DNA from: Micromonospora echinofusca
GTDB lineage: Bacteria > Actinomycetota > Actinomycetes > Mycobacteriales > Micromonosporaceae
Direction: 5' to 3'
DNA length: 64,000 bases
Assembly (NCBI RefSeq): GCF_900091445.1
Contig: NZ_LT607733.1
Span: 4,553,001-4,617,000, forward strand
Of this stretch, positions 42,485-50,855 are shown piece by piece. The position numbers and the translations under genes were made by a program. The notes under the pieces were generated by a model. That model was given only the letters and a program-made list of their open reading frames with translations, did not search any database and was not told the origin of the DNA. How positions within the stretch are numbered: the stretch's first letter is position 1; every line of letters begins with the position of its first letter.

Positions 42485-43813
42485 GTGACCGACGAACCAC
42501 CCCTGCGCCGTCGGCCCGCCGAAAGCCGTACGGGAAACGATGCGCCCCACCCGCCGTCGGCCCGACCGGAGCCGGAGGCCGCGGGGACCGAACCGACCGC
42601 CGACGGGCCCGTGCCGCTGACCGCTCCGCGCGAGGGCACACCCCAGCCGGCCGCCACGCCCGACGAGCTTGCCGAGGTCGTGGCCCGCTTCGCGGCGGGC
42701 AGCGGCCCCGTCGCCCTGGACGCCGAACGCGCCTCGGGCTACCGCTACAGCCAGCGCGCCTACCTGGTGCAGCTGCGCCGGGCCGGTTCCGGCACGGCGC
42801 TGATCGACCCGTTGCCGCTGCCCGACCTGAGCACCCTCGACACGGTGATCGGCGAGGCCGAGTGGGTGCTCCACGCGGCCAGCCAGGACCTGGCCTGCCT
42901 GGCCGAGCTGGGGCTGCGCCCGCGCCGGCTGTTCGACACCGAACTGGCCGCCCGGCTGGCCGGATTCGAGCGGGTCGGCCTGGCCGCGCTGACCGAGCAG
43001 CTACTCGGGTTCAGCCTGGAGAAGCACCACTCGGCAGCCGACTGGTCGAGCCGCCCGCTGCCGGAGTCCTGGCTGACCTACGCGGCGCTCGACGTGGAGA
43101 TGCTGGTCGACCTGCGCGACGCGCTCGACGAGGAGCTGACCCGGCAGGGCAAGTCCGCGTGGGCGGCGGAGGAGTTCGCCGCGCTGGTGCGCACCGGGGC
43201 CCGCCCGCCGCGGGCACGCGCCGAGCCGTGGCGTCGCACGTCCGGCATCCACCGGGTGCGCGGGGCACGGGCCCAGGCCCGCGTCCGTTCCCTCTGGTAC
43301 GCGCGGGACCAGATCGCCGCCCGGCGCGACGCCGCTCCCGGGCGGGTGCTGCCGGACTCGGCCATCGTCGCGGCGGCGGAGCTGGATCCGAAGGACGAGA
43401 AGACCCTGCTCACCCTGCCCGGCTTCGGCGGCCGCTCGGTGCGTCGACTGGCCCGCACCTGGCTGGCCGCGCTGGACGACGCGCGGCAGTTGCCCGACGA
43501 CGCGCTGCCGGCCGCCCCGACGGTCGAGGGTCCCCCGCCGCCGCACCGCTGGGCCGAGCGGGACCCGGTGGCGGCGGCCCGGCTGGCCCGCTGCCGGGAG
43601 GTGGTGGTCCGCGTCGCCGGCGCGCACCAGCTGCCGCCCGAGAACCTGATCGCCCCCGACTCGATCCGCCGGCTGGCCTGGGTGCCCCCGGAGGAGGTCA
43701 CGGAGGCGACGGTCGCCGAGACCCTCCGAGGCCTCAACGCCCGCGAATGGCAGATCACCCTCCTCCTCCCCGCCCTCGCCGAGGCCCTCACAGACCCACC
43801 CCCCACTCCCTGA
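42485..43813 (+). CDS. ribonuclease D-like 3'-5' exonuclease with HRDC domain
   Basis: This 442-residue protein has a DEDDy exonuclease domain: PVALDAERASGYRYSQRAYL (first Asp and Glu), VLHAASQDLACLAELG and WLTYAALDVEMLVDL. A C-terminal helical HRDC-like region follows (LLTLPGFGGRSVRRLARTWL). RNase D family members trim the 3' ends of structured RNAs. The first 60 residues are a disordered Pro/Glu-rich extension. GTG 42485 is the start. It is upstream of the repeat element and fadA, a neighbourhood shared with other actinobacteria. Confidence 0.9.
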   Translation: MTDEPPLRRRPAESRTGNDAPHPPSARPEPEAAGTEPTADGPVPLTAPREGTPQPAATPDELAEVVARFAAGSGPVALDAERASGYRYSQRAYLVQLRRAGSGTALIDPLPLPDLSTLDTVIGEAEWVLHAASQDLACLAELGLRPRRLFDTELAARLAGFERVGLAALTEQLLGFSLEKHHSAADWSSRPLPESWLTYAALDVEMLVDLRDALDEELTRQGKSAWAAEEFAALVRTGARPPRARAEPWRRTSGIHRVRGARAQARVRSLWYARDQIAARRDAAPGRVLPDSAIVAAAELDPKDEKTLLTLPGFGGRSVRRLARTWLAALDDARQLPDDALPAAPTVEGPPPPHRWAERDPVAAARLARCREVVVRVAGAHQLPPENLIAPDSIRRLAWVPPEEVTEATVAETLRGLNAREWQITLLLPALAEALTDPPPTP

Positions 43814-43827
43814 CCCTCCCTCCCCCC

Positions 43828-43886
43828 TTGATCATGGAGTTGTTGTCGCCCAACCCGGTGTGTCGGCACGACAACTCCATGATCAA
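43828..43886. repeat. intergenic inverted repeat (TTGATCATGGAGTTGT type)
   Basis: A perfect 16-bp inverted repeat (43828-43843 and 43871-43886) with a 27-nt loop lies 15 bp after the RNase D-like stop. Its arms are much more AT-rich than their surroundings. It resembles an interspersed palindrome I associate with Micromonospora-type genomes (recollection). It may act as a terminator here. Confidence 0.75.
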
Positions 43887-43946
43887 CGAGCCGGTCGCTG
43901 GCAAGGTGGTGTGGGGTGGGCCACACGGGGGCGGGTGCCGGCGATG

Positions 43947-43962
43947 GTTACTGGCGAGTAGC
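43947..43962. promoter_or_regulatory. candidate operator upstream of fadA-fadB
   Basis: GTTACTGGCGAGTAGC is a 16-bp near-palindrome of form GYTACTSGCSAGTARC, centred about 104 bp before the fadA start. Boxes of the TTACT-N4-AGTAA kind precede fatty-acid degradation genes in actinobacteria, where TetR-type repressors bind them (general knowledge, not checked). Assignment is tentative. Confidence 0.5.
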
Positions 43963-44057
43963 ATCCGGGGGAACACGCCCGTGCCGGCGACCTTCGTTCC
44001 GTCCGTGGTGCCGCCCGTCGGCGCGGCGGCCGGATCGTGGTCGAAGAGGAGGCTCAA

Positions 44058-45254
44058 GTGCCCCGTGAAGTCCGGGATGTCGTCTTCGTCGACGGCGTCC
44101 GTACCCCGTTCGGCAAGGCGGGTGGCATGTACGCCAACACCCGCGCCGACGACCTGGTGATCCGCTGCATCCGCGAGCTGCTGCGCCGTAACCCGCAGCT
44201 GCCGCCGGAGCGGGTCGAGGAGGTCGCGATCGCCGCCACCACCCAGATCGGCGACCAGGGCCTGACCATCGGCCGGACCGCCGCCCTGCTGGCGGGCCTG
44301 CCCAAGACCGTCCCCGGCTTCGCGATCGACCGCATGTGCGCCGGCGCCATGACCGCGGTGACCACCGTCGCCAGCGGCATCGCCATGGGCGCCTACGACG
44401 TCGCCATCGCCGGCGGCGTCGAGCACATGGGCCGCCACCCGATGGGCGAGGGCGTCGACCCCAACCCGCGGATCGTCGCCGAGAAGCTGGTCGACCCGTC
44501 CGCGCTGGTCATGGGCGCGACCGCGGAGAACCTGCACGACCGGGTCCCGCACATCACCAAGGAGCGCACCGACGCGTTCGCGCTCGCCTCGCAGCAGAAG
44601 ACCGCCAAGGCGTACGCCAACGGCAAGCTCCAGGACGACCTCGTGTCGGTGGCGGTCCGCGACGAGGAGAACGCCTGGGGCATGGCCACGGTCGACGAGG
44701 CCCCCCGGGACACCTCGCTGGAGAAGCTCGCCACCCTGAAGACCCCGTTCCGCCCGCACGGCAAGGTCACCGCCGGCAACGCGGCCGGCCTGAACGACGG
44801 CGCCACGGCCAGCCTGCTCGCCTCCGAGGACGTCGCCCGCGAGCTGGGCCTGCCGGTCGCCATGCGGCTGGTGTCGTTCGGCTTCGTCGGCGTCGAGCCC
44901 GAGGTGATGGGCGTCGGCCCGATCCCGTCGACCGAGAAGGCGCTGCGCCTCGCCGGCCTAACCATCGACGACATCGGCCTGTTCGAGCTGAACGAGGCGT
45001 TCGCCGTGCAGGTGCTCGCCTTCCTCGACCACTTCGGCATCGCCGACGACGACCCCCGGGTCAACCCGTGGGGCGGCGCGATCGCCATCGGTCACCCGCT
45101 CGCCTCCTCGGGCGTGCGGCTGATGACCCAGCTCGCCCGGCAGTTCGCCGAGCACCCCGAGGTCCGCTACGGCGTCACCGCCATGTGCATCGGCATCGGC
45201 ATGGGCGGCACCGTGATCTGGGAGAACCCCCACTGGGAGGGTGGAGACAAGTGA
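44058..45254 (+). CDS. fadA: acetyl-CoA acyltransferase (beta-oxidation thiolase)
   Basis: This 398-residue thiolase cleaves 3-ketoacyl-CoA to acetyl-CoA and a shortened acyl-CoA. It has VFVDGVRTPFGKAGG at the start, nucleophile Cys94 in RMCAGAMTAV, ELNEAFAVQVLAFL, WGGAIAIGHPLASSGVR with the catalytic His, and CIGIGMGGTVIWE with the second Cys. GAGGAGG lies 6 nt before GTG 44058. It overlaps fadB by GTGA, so the two beta-oxidation subunits are co-translated. Confidence 0.95.
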   Translation: MPREVRDVVFVDGVRTPFGKAGGMYANTRADDLVIRCIRELLRRNPQLPPERVEEVAIAATTQIGDQGLTIGRTAALLAGLPKTVPGFAIDRMCAGAMTAVTTVASGIAMGAYDVAIAGGVEHMGRHPMGEGVDPNPRIVAEKLVDPSALVMGATAENLHDRVPHITKERTDAFALASQQKTAKAYANGKLQDDLVSVAVRDEENAWGMATVDEAPRDTSLEKLATLKTPFRPHGKVTAGNAAGLNDGATASLLASEDVARELGLPVAMRLVSFGFVGVEPEVMGVGPIPSTEKALRLAGLTIDDIGLFELNEAFAVQVLAFLDHFGIADDDPRVNPWGGAIAIGHPLASSGVRLMTQLARQFAEHPEVRYGVTAMCIGIGMGGTVIWENPHWEGGDK

Positions 45255-47320
45255 GCGCGCTCGCCGCTACGAACGAGGTCGTCACCAGGGCGCTGCTGCG
45301 CCAGGTGAACGTACCGGGGCTGGACCGGCCGGCCGCCCTGATCACCCTCGACAACGGCTTCGACCACACCAAGCCGAACAGCTTCGGCCCGGGCGGCCTG
45401 ACCAGCCTGGACGAGGCGATCACCGCCGCCCTCGCCGCGAACCCGGCGTTCGTCGCGGTCACCGGCAAGCCGTACGTCTTCTGCGTGGGCGCGGACATCA
45501 CCAGCCTCCCGCAGCTCGCCGACCGCGAGCAGGCGCTGGAGATCGGCCGGCTCGGCCACCGGGTCTTCGCCCGGCTCAGGGACAGCGAGATCCCGACCTT
45601 CGCCTTCGTCAACGGCGCGGCGATGGGCGGCGGCCTGGAGCTGGCCCTGCACTGCCACTACCGGACGCTCTCCGGTGGCGCGGCGGCGCTGGCCCTGCCC
45701 GAGGTCTCGCTCGGCCTGATCCCCGGCTGGGGCGGCACCCAGCTGCTGCCGAACCTGATCGGCATCCCGGCGGCGACGCAGGTGATCATCCAGAACCCGC
45801 TGATGCAGAACAAGATGCTCAAGCCGAAGCAGGCCGCCGAGATGGGCATCGCGGACGTCCTGCTGGAGCCGGCGGACTTCCTGGAGCGGTCCCTGGAGTG
45901 GGCCGCCGGCGTGGTCCGGGGCGAGGTCACCGTGACCCGGCCCGAGGTCGACAAGGACATGTGGGCGGGCGTGCTCTACTTCGCCCGGCAGACCCTCGAC
46001 GCGCGGCTGCACGGCGCGGTCCCGGCGGCGTACAAGGCGCTGGACCTGCTGGAGACGGCGAAGGACGCCGACTTCGCCACCGGCACCGCCGCCGAGGACG
46101 AGGCCCTCGCGGACCTGGTCTTCTCCGAGGAACTGCGCAGCGGCCTCTACGCCTTCGACCTGGTGCAGCGGCGGGCCAAGCGGCCGGCCGGCGCGCCGGA
46201 CAAGGGCCTGGCCCGCCCGGTCACCAAGGTGGGCATCGTCGGCGCCGGCCTGATGGCCAGCCAGCTCGCCCTGCTCTTCGCCCGCCGCCTCCAGGTGCCG
46301 GTCGTCATGACCGACCTGGACCAGGCCCGCGTCGACAAGGGCGTCGGCTACGTGCACACCCAGATCGAGAAGGCCGTCAGCAAGGGCCGGATGGACAAGG
46401 GCACGGCCGCCAAGCTGTACGGCCTGGTCAGCGGCTCGGTCGACAAGGGCGTCTTCGCCGACGCCGACTTCGTCATCGAGGCCGTCTTCGAGGACCTGGG
46501 CGTCAAGAAGCAGGTCTGGGCGGAGCTGGAGAAGATCGTCAAGCCGGAGGCGGTGCTCGCCACCAACACCTCCAGCCTGTCGATCACCGCGATGGCCGAG
46601 GAGCTGGAGCACCCCGAGCGGGTGGTCGGCTTCCACTTCTTCAACCCGGTCGCGGTGCTGCCGCTGCTGGAGATCGTCCGGGGCGAGCGCACCGACGACG
46701 CCACGCTCGCCACCGCGTTCGCGGTCGGCAAGCAGCTGAAGAAGTCGAGCGTGCTGGTGAAGGACGCCCCGGCGTTCGTGGTCAACCGGCTGCTCACCCG
46801 GTTCCTGGGCGCCGTGTTCGCGGCCGTCGACGCCGGCACCCCGCTGGAGGTGGCGAACAGGGCGCTGGACCCGCTGGGCCTGCCGATGCGCCCGCTGGCC
46901 CTGCTCCAGCTCGTCGGGCCGGCCGTCGCGTACCACGTGGGCGGCACCCTGCACGCCGCGTTCCCGGACCGCTTCGGCGTCAGCGAGAACCTCAAGCGGA
47001 TCGCCGACTCGGGCCAGCCGATCGTCGTCGACGACCAGATCAACGACGAGGTCGCCAAGCTGCTCGTGGTCGGCGACCAGCCGCTCACCGAGGAGCAGGT
47101 ACGCCAGAACGCGCTCGACGCGCTGGCGCAGGAGATCCGGCTGATGCTCGACGAGGGCGTCGTCGCCGAGGCGCAGGACATCGACCTGTGCATGATCCTC
47201 GGCGCGGGTTGGCCGTTCCACCTGGGTGGCGTCACGCCGTACCTGGACCGGACCGGCACCTCCGAGCGGGTCACCGGCCGCCGGTTCCTGCCGCACGGGG
47301 TGGCCAGCCTGCCCGCCTGA
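45251..47320 (+). CDS. fadB: fatty acid oxidation complex alpha subunit (enoyl-CoA hydratase / 3-hydroxyacyl-CoA dehydrogenase)
   Basis: This 689-residue bifunctional enzyme has an N-terminal crotonase domain (KPYVFCVGADITSL oxyanion region, FVNGAAMGGGLELALHCHYR, EVSLGLIPGWGGTQLLPNL). An NAD-binding domain follows (VGIVGAGLMASQLALLF) and then two 3HCDH C-terminal domains (LEHPERVVGFHFFNPVAVLP, and VLVKDAPAFVVNRLLTRFLG). It hydrates enoyl-CoA and oxidises the product for FadA. GTG 45251 has GGAG 5 nt upstream and overlaps the fadA stop. Confidence 0.95.
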   Translation: MSALAATNEVVTRALLRQVNVPGLDRPAALITLDNGFDHTKPNSFGPGGLTSLDEAITAALAANPAFVAVTGKPYVFCVGADITSLPQLADREQALEIGRLGHRVFARLRDSEIPTFAFVNGAAMGGGLELALHCHYRTLSGGAAALALPEVSLGLIPGWGGTQLLPNLIGIPAATQVIIQNPLMQNKMLKPKQAAEMGIADVLLEPADFLERSLEWAAGVVRGEVTVTRPEVDKDMWAGVLYFARQTLDARLHGAVPAAYKALDLLETAKDADFATGTAAEDEALADLVFSEELRSGLYAFDLVQRRAKRPAGAPDKGLARPVTKVGIVGAGLMASQLALLFARRLQVPVVMTDLDQARVDKGVGYVHTQIEKAVSKGRMDKGTAAKLYGLVSGSVDKGVFADADFVIEAVFEDLGVKKQVWAELEKIVKPEAVLATNTSSLSITAMAEELEHPERVVGFHFFNPVAVLPLLEIVRGERTDDATLATAFAVGKQLKKSSVLVKDAPAFVVNRLLTRFLGAVFAAVDAGTPLEVANRALDPLGLPMRPLALLQLVGPAVAYHVGGTLHAAFPDRFGVSENLKRIADSGQPIVVDDQINDEVAKLLVVGDQPLTEEQVRQNALDALAQEIRLMLDEGVVAEAQDIDLCMILGAGWPFHLGGVTPYLDRTGTSERVTGRRFLPHGVASLPA

Positions 47321-47479
47321 TCCGCACCGCCCCCCGCGTTCGCGGTGGTTGCCCCGTCCAGCTTGGATGGTGGTGGCCACCGCGATCGTCGTTGCGGCCG
47401 ATGCGGTCGGGATCGGGACAGCGGTACCGTGCCGTGGCTGGCTACGATCACCCGTTCGCAGACTCGCCTGGAGCTGATC

Positions 47480-48496
47480 ATGTCCCAACCGCCGGTCGAT
47501 CCCTGGTCCGGGCAGCCGGAGCACGACACGCACTACGACTTCCACCCGCCGCGGCCGGACGGCTACCCGGCACCGCCCGACGGCGGCTGGACTCCCCCGC
47601 CCGGCGGCCAGCACCCGTCCGGCGGCCAGCCCTCGCCGGGCGCGGGGTGGCCCGCCACCCCGCACCCCGGTCCCGCGCCGACCCAGCCGTACCCCGGCCC
47701 GCCGCCGGCCCAGCCGCACCCCACCCAGCCCTACGGCGGCTACCCCGTCACGCCCCAGGCCGGCTTCCCCACCAGACCGTACGCGGGCTACGCGCCGCCG
47801 GCGCAGGGCGCGGGCCGGCCGGCGAGGCCCCACCAGCTGATGCTGACCCTGGGCCTGGTCGGGCTGCTGGTGCTCTGCATCGGCGGCGGCGGCATCGCCT
47901 ACCTCGCCTACGAGGACGACCAGGGCGCCGACCCCCGGCCCACGCCGAGCGCGTCCCCGACCGCGGCGGCGTCGAGCGCCACCCCGAGCGCCGCCACGTC
48001 GTCCGAGGCCGCACCGTCACCGGAGTCCAGCGACCCCCCGCAGATCCGGGTCGTCACGCCGGAGACCCTCGCGGGCCGCCCGAAGAGCACCGAGCCGACC
48101 CTGCGCAAGGCCGCCGACGACATGGTCCGCGAGCTGCGTGCCTCGGTACGCGGCGAGACCGGCGTAGCCGGTGCCTTCTACGGCAGCGCCGACGAGCGGA
48201 ACATGGTCATGGTGATCGCCGCCGCGAGCTTCGTGCTCAATCCCGAGCGGGAGCTCGACGACACGATCAAGGGCATCTCCAAGAACCTCGCCGTCACGAA
48301 GATGACCACCATCGCCCCGGGACCGCAGGGCGGCCTGGCCAAGTGCGGCGACGGCGAGTCCGCCGGCGTCCCCCTGGGCGTCTGCGCGTGGGCCGACCAC
48401 GGCAGCGTCGGCATGATCGTGATGTTCTTCTCCTCCGCGGCCGCCTCGGCGGCGGAGTTCGTCGCCATCCGCGGCCAGATCGAGCAGAAGTACTGA
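47480..48496 (+). CDS. proline-rich single-pass membrane protein
   Basis: This 338-residue protein has a Pro/Gly/Tyr-rich cytoplasmic tail of about 115 residues, a membrane helix (LMLTLGLVGLLVLCIGGGGI), an Ala/Ser/Pro-rich spacer and an extracytoplasmic domain of about 150 residues with two cysteines (AKCGDGE and GVCAWADHGS) that may form a disulphide. The layout matches actinobacterial proteins of unknown function. TGGAG 8 nt before ATG 47480 supports the start. It is like the proline-rich proteins at 40-42 kb in design only. Confidence 0.75.
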   Translation: MSQPPVDPWSGQPEHDTHYDFHPPRPDGYPAPPDGGWTPPPGGQHPSGGQPSPGAGWPATPHPGPAPTQPYPGPPPAQPHPTQPYGGYPVTPQAGFPTRPYAGYAPPAQGAGRPARPHQLMLTLGLVGLLVLCIGGGGIAYLAYEDDQGADPRPTPSASPTAAASSATPSAATSSEAAPSPESSDPPQIRVVTPETLAGRPKSTEPTLRKAADDMVRELRASVRGETGVAGAFYGSADERNMVMVIAAASFVLNPERELDDTIKGISKNLAVTKMTTIAPGPQGGLAKCGDGESAGVPLGVCAWADHGSVGMIVMFFSSAAASAAEFVAIRGQIEQKY

Positions 48497-48509
48497 GCCG
48501 TACGGCAGC

Positions 48510-48549
48510 GCGCGGGGACCCGCCCACGACGTGGACGGGCCCCCTCGCG
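48510..48549. terminator. terminator hairpin between convergent genes
   Basis: CGCGGGGACCCGCCCAC is followed by a short loop and GTGGACGGGCCCCCTCGCG, giving a long imperfect stem between the membrane-protein stop and the convergent VOC gene. Confidence 0.55.
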
Positions 48550-48936
48550 TCAGCCCGCCGTGGCGGCCCGCTCGGCGGCGCTGCGCAGGACGCAGAACTC
48601 GTTGCCCTCCGGGTCGGCGAGCACCACCCAGCCCGAGCCGTCGGCGCGGCGCTGGTCGGCGACCTGGGTCGCACCGAGGGCCAGCAGGCGTGCCACCTCC
48701 TCGTCCCGGGTACGGTCCGCCGGCTCCAGGTCGAGGTGGAGGCGGTTCTTCACCGTCCTGCCCTCGGGCACCGCCACGAAGAGCACCTCCGGGCCACCCG
48801 GCGGCAGCAGCATGGCCTCCGGGTCGCCGGGGAAGTCGTCCGGCTGGCGGGGGCAGTCGAAGACCTGCGCCCAGAAGCCGGCAAGCGCGTACGTGTCGCG
48901 GCAGTCGATGCTGACGTTGTGGATCCGTGCGCTCAC
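48550..48936 (-). CDS. VOC (glyoxalase-like) family protein, paralogue B
   Basis: This 128-residue protein starts MSARIHNVSIDCRDTYALAG and has LHLDLEPADRTRDEEVARLL and GSGWVVLADPEGNEFCVLRS, the glyoxalase-like pattern with paired beta-alpha-beta3 motifs. Substrate is unknown. Its GTG at 48936 overlaps the upstream paralogue by GTGA and follows GGAGGAA. A 66-bp stretch near its 3' end is identical to the paralogue at 48933-49340. Confidence 0.88.
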   Translation of the reverse strand: MSARIHNVSIDCRDTYALAGFWAQVFDCPRQPDDFPGDPEAMLLPPGGPEVLFVAVPEGRTVKNRLHLDLEPADRTRDEEVARLLALGATQVADQRRADGSGWVVLADPEGNEFCVLRSAAERAATAG

Positions 48937-49046
48937 GGGTGTTCCTCCTCGATGGTCGTACCCGCCCACTCCGCCGCGCCGCGCAGGACGCAGAACTCGT
49001 TGCCCTCCGGGTCGGCGAGCACCACCCAGCCCGAGCCGTCGGCGCG
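48583..49046. repeat. 66-bp identical direct repeat in the two VOC genes
   Basis: Bases 48583-48648 and 48981-49046 are identical over 66 bp, while the rest of the two genes has drifted. The repeat encodes the conserved C-terminal WVVLADPEGNEFCVLR region. Confidence 0.85.
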
Positions 49047-49340
49047 CCGGCGGTCGCTCACCGGGACCGCACCGAGGCCGAGCACCCGCTCGACCTCCTG
49101 ATCCCGGGTCCGGCCGGTCGGTCGCAGGCAGACGTGCACCCGGTTCTTGACCGTCCTGGCCTCGGGAACCCGCTGGAAGAAGACGTGCGGGGTGGTGTCG
49201 TCCGGGGGCAGCAGCACCGCCTCCGGATCGCCCGGGGCGTCGTCGGCGTGCCGGGCGTACCCGAGCACCGCCGACCAGAAGCCGGCGAGGGCGTAGGTGT
49301 CGTGGCAGTCGAAACTGATGTTCTGGATCCGTGGATACAC
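48933..49340 (-). CDS. VOC (glyoxalase-like) family protein, paralogue A
   Basis: This 135-residue protein starts MYPRIQNISFDCHDTYALAG and has VHVCLRPTGRTRDQEVERVL and GSGWVVLADPEGNEFCVLRG. It is a tandem duplicate of the next gene, clearly related over its whole length and identical at DNA level over 66 bp near the end. The ribosome site GCGGAGGAACCC before GTG 49340 also resembles the one of the second copy. Metal ligands cannot be confirmed; function is unknown. Confidence 0.88.
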   Translation of the reverse strand: MYPRIQNISFDCHDTYALAGFWSAVLGYARHADDAPGDPEAVLLPPDDTTPHVFFQRVPEARTVKNRVHVCLRPTGRTRDQEVERVLGLGAVPVSDRRRADGSGWVVLADPEGNEFCVLRGAAEWAGTTIEEEHP

Positions 49341-49548
49341 GGGTTCCTCCGCTAGGGATGGAGGCGCCCCGCGTGCGTGGGAGTCAGCCGGCGAGACGGG
49401 GCGCGGAAGTCATGACGGTGGACATCGACGCACCCCCCTCCGATCCTCGTGCTGACGCCATGATCCTTCCACCGGGCCGGCGCCCGCCGCAACCCCCCGC
49501 AGCGCGAGCCGCACCCCCGCAGCGCGGGCCCTAACCCCCGCCGGCCCG

Positions 49549-50796
49549 TCAGCGGCGGGCCGCCGGCTCCTCGGCGGTGATCGCCGGTGCGGCCTCCGCC
49601 GCCGGCAGGGTCACCGTGACCTCCAACCCCCCGCCGGCCTGAGCGATCACCTTCACGGTGCCGCCGTGCGCGTCGCAGACCGCCCGGACGATGGAGAGCC
49701 CGAGACCGGAGCCGCGTGCGCCGGTACGCTCCCGGCCGCCGCGCCGGAACGGCTCGAACAGGCCGGGCACGTCGGCCTGGTCCACCTCGAAGCCGGTGTT
49801 GCCCACCACCAGCCACGACCGGCACCCGTCCGACCCCGTACGCACCCAGAGCCGGCCGTGCAGATGGTTGTAGCGGATCGCGTTCTCGATCAGGTTGCCC
49901 GCCAGCCGGTCGAGCAGCCCGGGATCGCCGACGACCGGCGCGGACTCCAGCGAGGTCTGCACCCGTAGCTTGATCCGCTCCACCTCCCGGCGTACCGCCG
50001 ACAGGGCGTTGGCGGTGCCGGCGGCGAGGTCGCACTCGGTGCGCCGGCCCAGCCGGCGGCCCGCCTGGGCCTCGCTGCGGGCGAGCACCAGCAGGGCGTC
50101 GACCAGCCCGTTGGCCCGCTCGGAGGCGTCCCGGACCACCATGGCCATCCGGCGGTACTCGACCGTGTCCGCCTCGTCGTCGCTGAGCGTCACGTCGATC
50201 TCGGTGCGCATCACCGCGAGCGGGGTCCGCAGCTCGTGCGAGGCGTTCGCCACGAACCGCTTCTGCGCCTCGAACGCGGCGGCTATGCGGTCCAGCATCT
50301 CGTCGAAGGTCTCCGCCAGCTCCGCGACCTCGTCGTCGGCGCCCGAGTAGCCGATGCGCTGGTCCAGCGTCGTCTCGCCGAGCCGGCGGGCGGTGGCGGT
50401 GACCTGGTGCAGCGGGCGCAGCGCCCGCCCGGCGACCGCGTACGCGCCGGCCACCCCGACGACGCTGATCGCCAGCAGCGCCACCAGCCCCTTGACCAGC
50501 AGCTCCCCGCTGGCGGCGTCGACCAGCTGACGCTGCCACTGCGCGGCGTCCATCGACCGGCCGTCGGCCAGCACCACCGTGGTGCCGGGCAGCAGCTCGT
50601 CGGTCGGTCGCAGCGCGTCGCGGACCAGCAGCCAGGCCAGCAGCACCAGGATCGCGCCCGCGCCGACCAGCAGCACCCCGTTGAGCAGGGTCAACCGCAG
50701 CCGCAGCGTGGGCCGCAGCCGGGCCCGCCGGCTCGTGGCGTCGGCCCTCTTCCGCGACCGCCCAGCCTTCAGCGCCGGCTCACTCCTCGCGCTCAC
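49549..50796 (-). CDS. sensor histidine kinase
   Basis: This 415-residue membrane kinase has a helix near residues 33-60 (LTLLNGVLLVGAGAILVLLA), a short extracytoplasmic sensor, a second helix (GLVALLAISVVGVAGAYAVA) and a HAMP domain. The H-box RFVANASHELRTPLAV with His187 follows, then the catalytic domain with NLIENAIRYN and GSGLGLSIVRAV. The signal is unknown. Its first six residues, MSARSE, come from the interspersed repeat that also lies before sbcD. The GTG start overlaps the stop of a 20-residue repeat-encoded frame. Confidence 0.93.
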   Translation of the reverse strand: MSARSEPALKAGRSRKRADATSRRARLRPTLRLRLTLLNGVLLVGAGAILVLLAWLLVRDALRPTDELLPGTTVVLADGRSMDAAQWQRQLVDAASGELLVKGLVALLAISVVGVAGAYAVAGRALRPLHQVTATARRLGETTLDQRIGYSGADDEVAELAETFDEMLDRIAAAFEAQKRFVANASHELRTPLAVMRTEIDVTLSDDEADTVEYRRMAMVVRDASERANGLVDALLVLARSEAQAGRRLGRRTECDLAAGTANALSAVRREVERIKLRVQTSLESAPVVGDPGLLDRLAGNLIENAIRYNHLHGRLWVRTGSDGCRSWLVVGNTGFEVDQADVPGLFEPFRRGGRERTGARGSGLGLSIVRAVCDAHGGTVKVIAQAGGGLEVTVTLPAAEAAPAITAEEPAARR

Positions 50797-50855
50797 CGTG
50801 CCACCTTCGTTCGCGACTGCGGGGCTCGCAAGACCGGCTCGCTCCTCGCGCTCAT
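50770..50855 (-). repeat. two diverged copies of the interspersed repeat at the regulator/kinase junction
   Basis: On the minus strand a unit starts at ATG 50855 and a second, partial unit at GTG 50796. Both open with GAGCGCGAGGAG; the first continues with TTGCGAGCCCCGCAGTCGCG as in the tandem copies at 7487-7602. The partial copy runs into the kinase coding sequence. Confidence 0.88.
50793..50855 (-). CDS. possible repeat-encoded linker peptide between response regulator and kinase
   Basis: The frame MSARSEPVLRAPQSRTKVAR starts at an ATG overlapping the response-regulator stop (ATGA) and ends at a TGA overlapping the kinase GTG (GTGA). GGAG lies 8 nt before the ATG. It could carry ribosomes from regulator to kinase. 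The peptide has no recognised domain. Confidence 0.25.
   Translation of the reverse strand: MSARSEPVLRAPQSRTKVAR

Noticed and set aside
49412..49534. A 40-codon plus-strand frame (MTVDIDAPPSDPRADAM...)
   Set aside because: No ribosome site and a Pro/Arg-rich end made by small GC-rich repeats; more likely the untranslated flank of the kinase and VOC genes.
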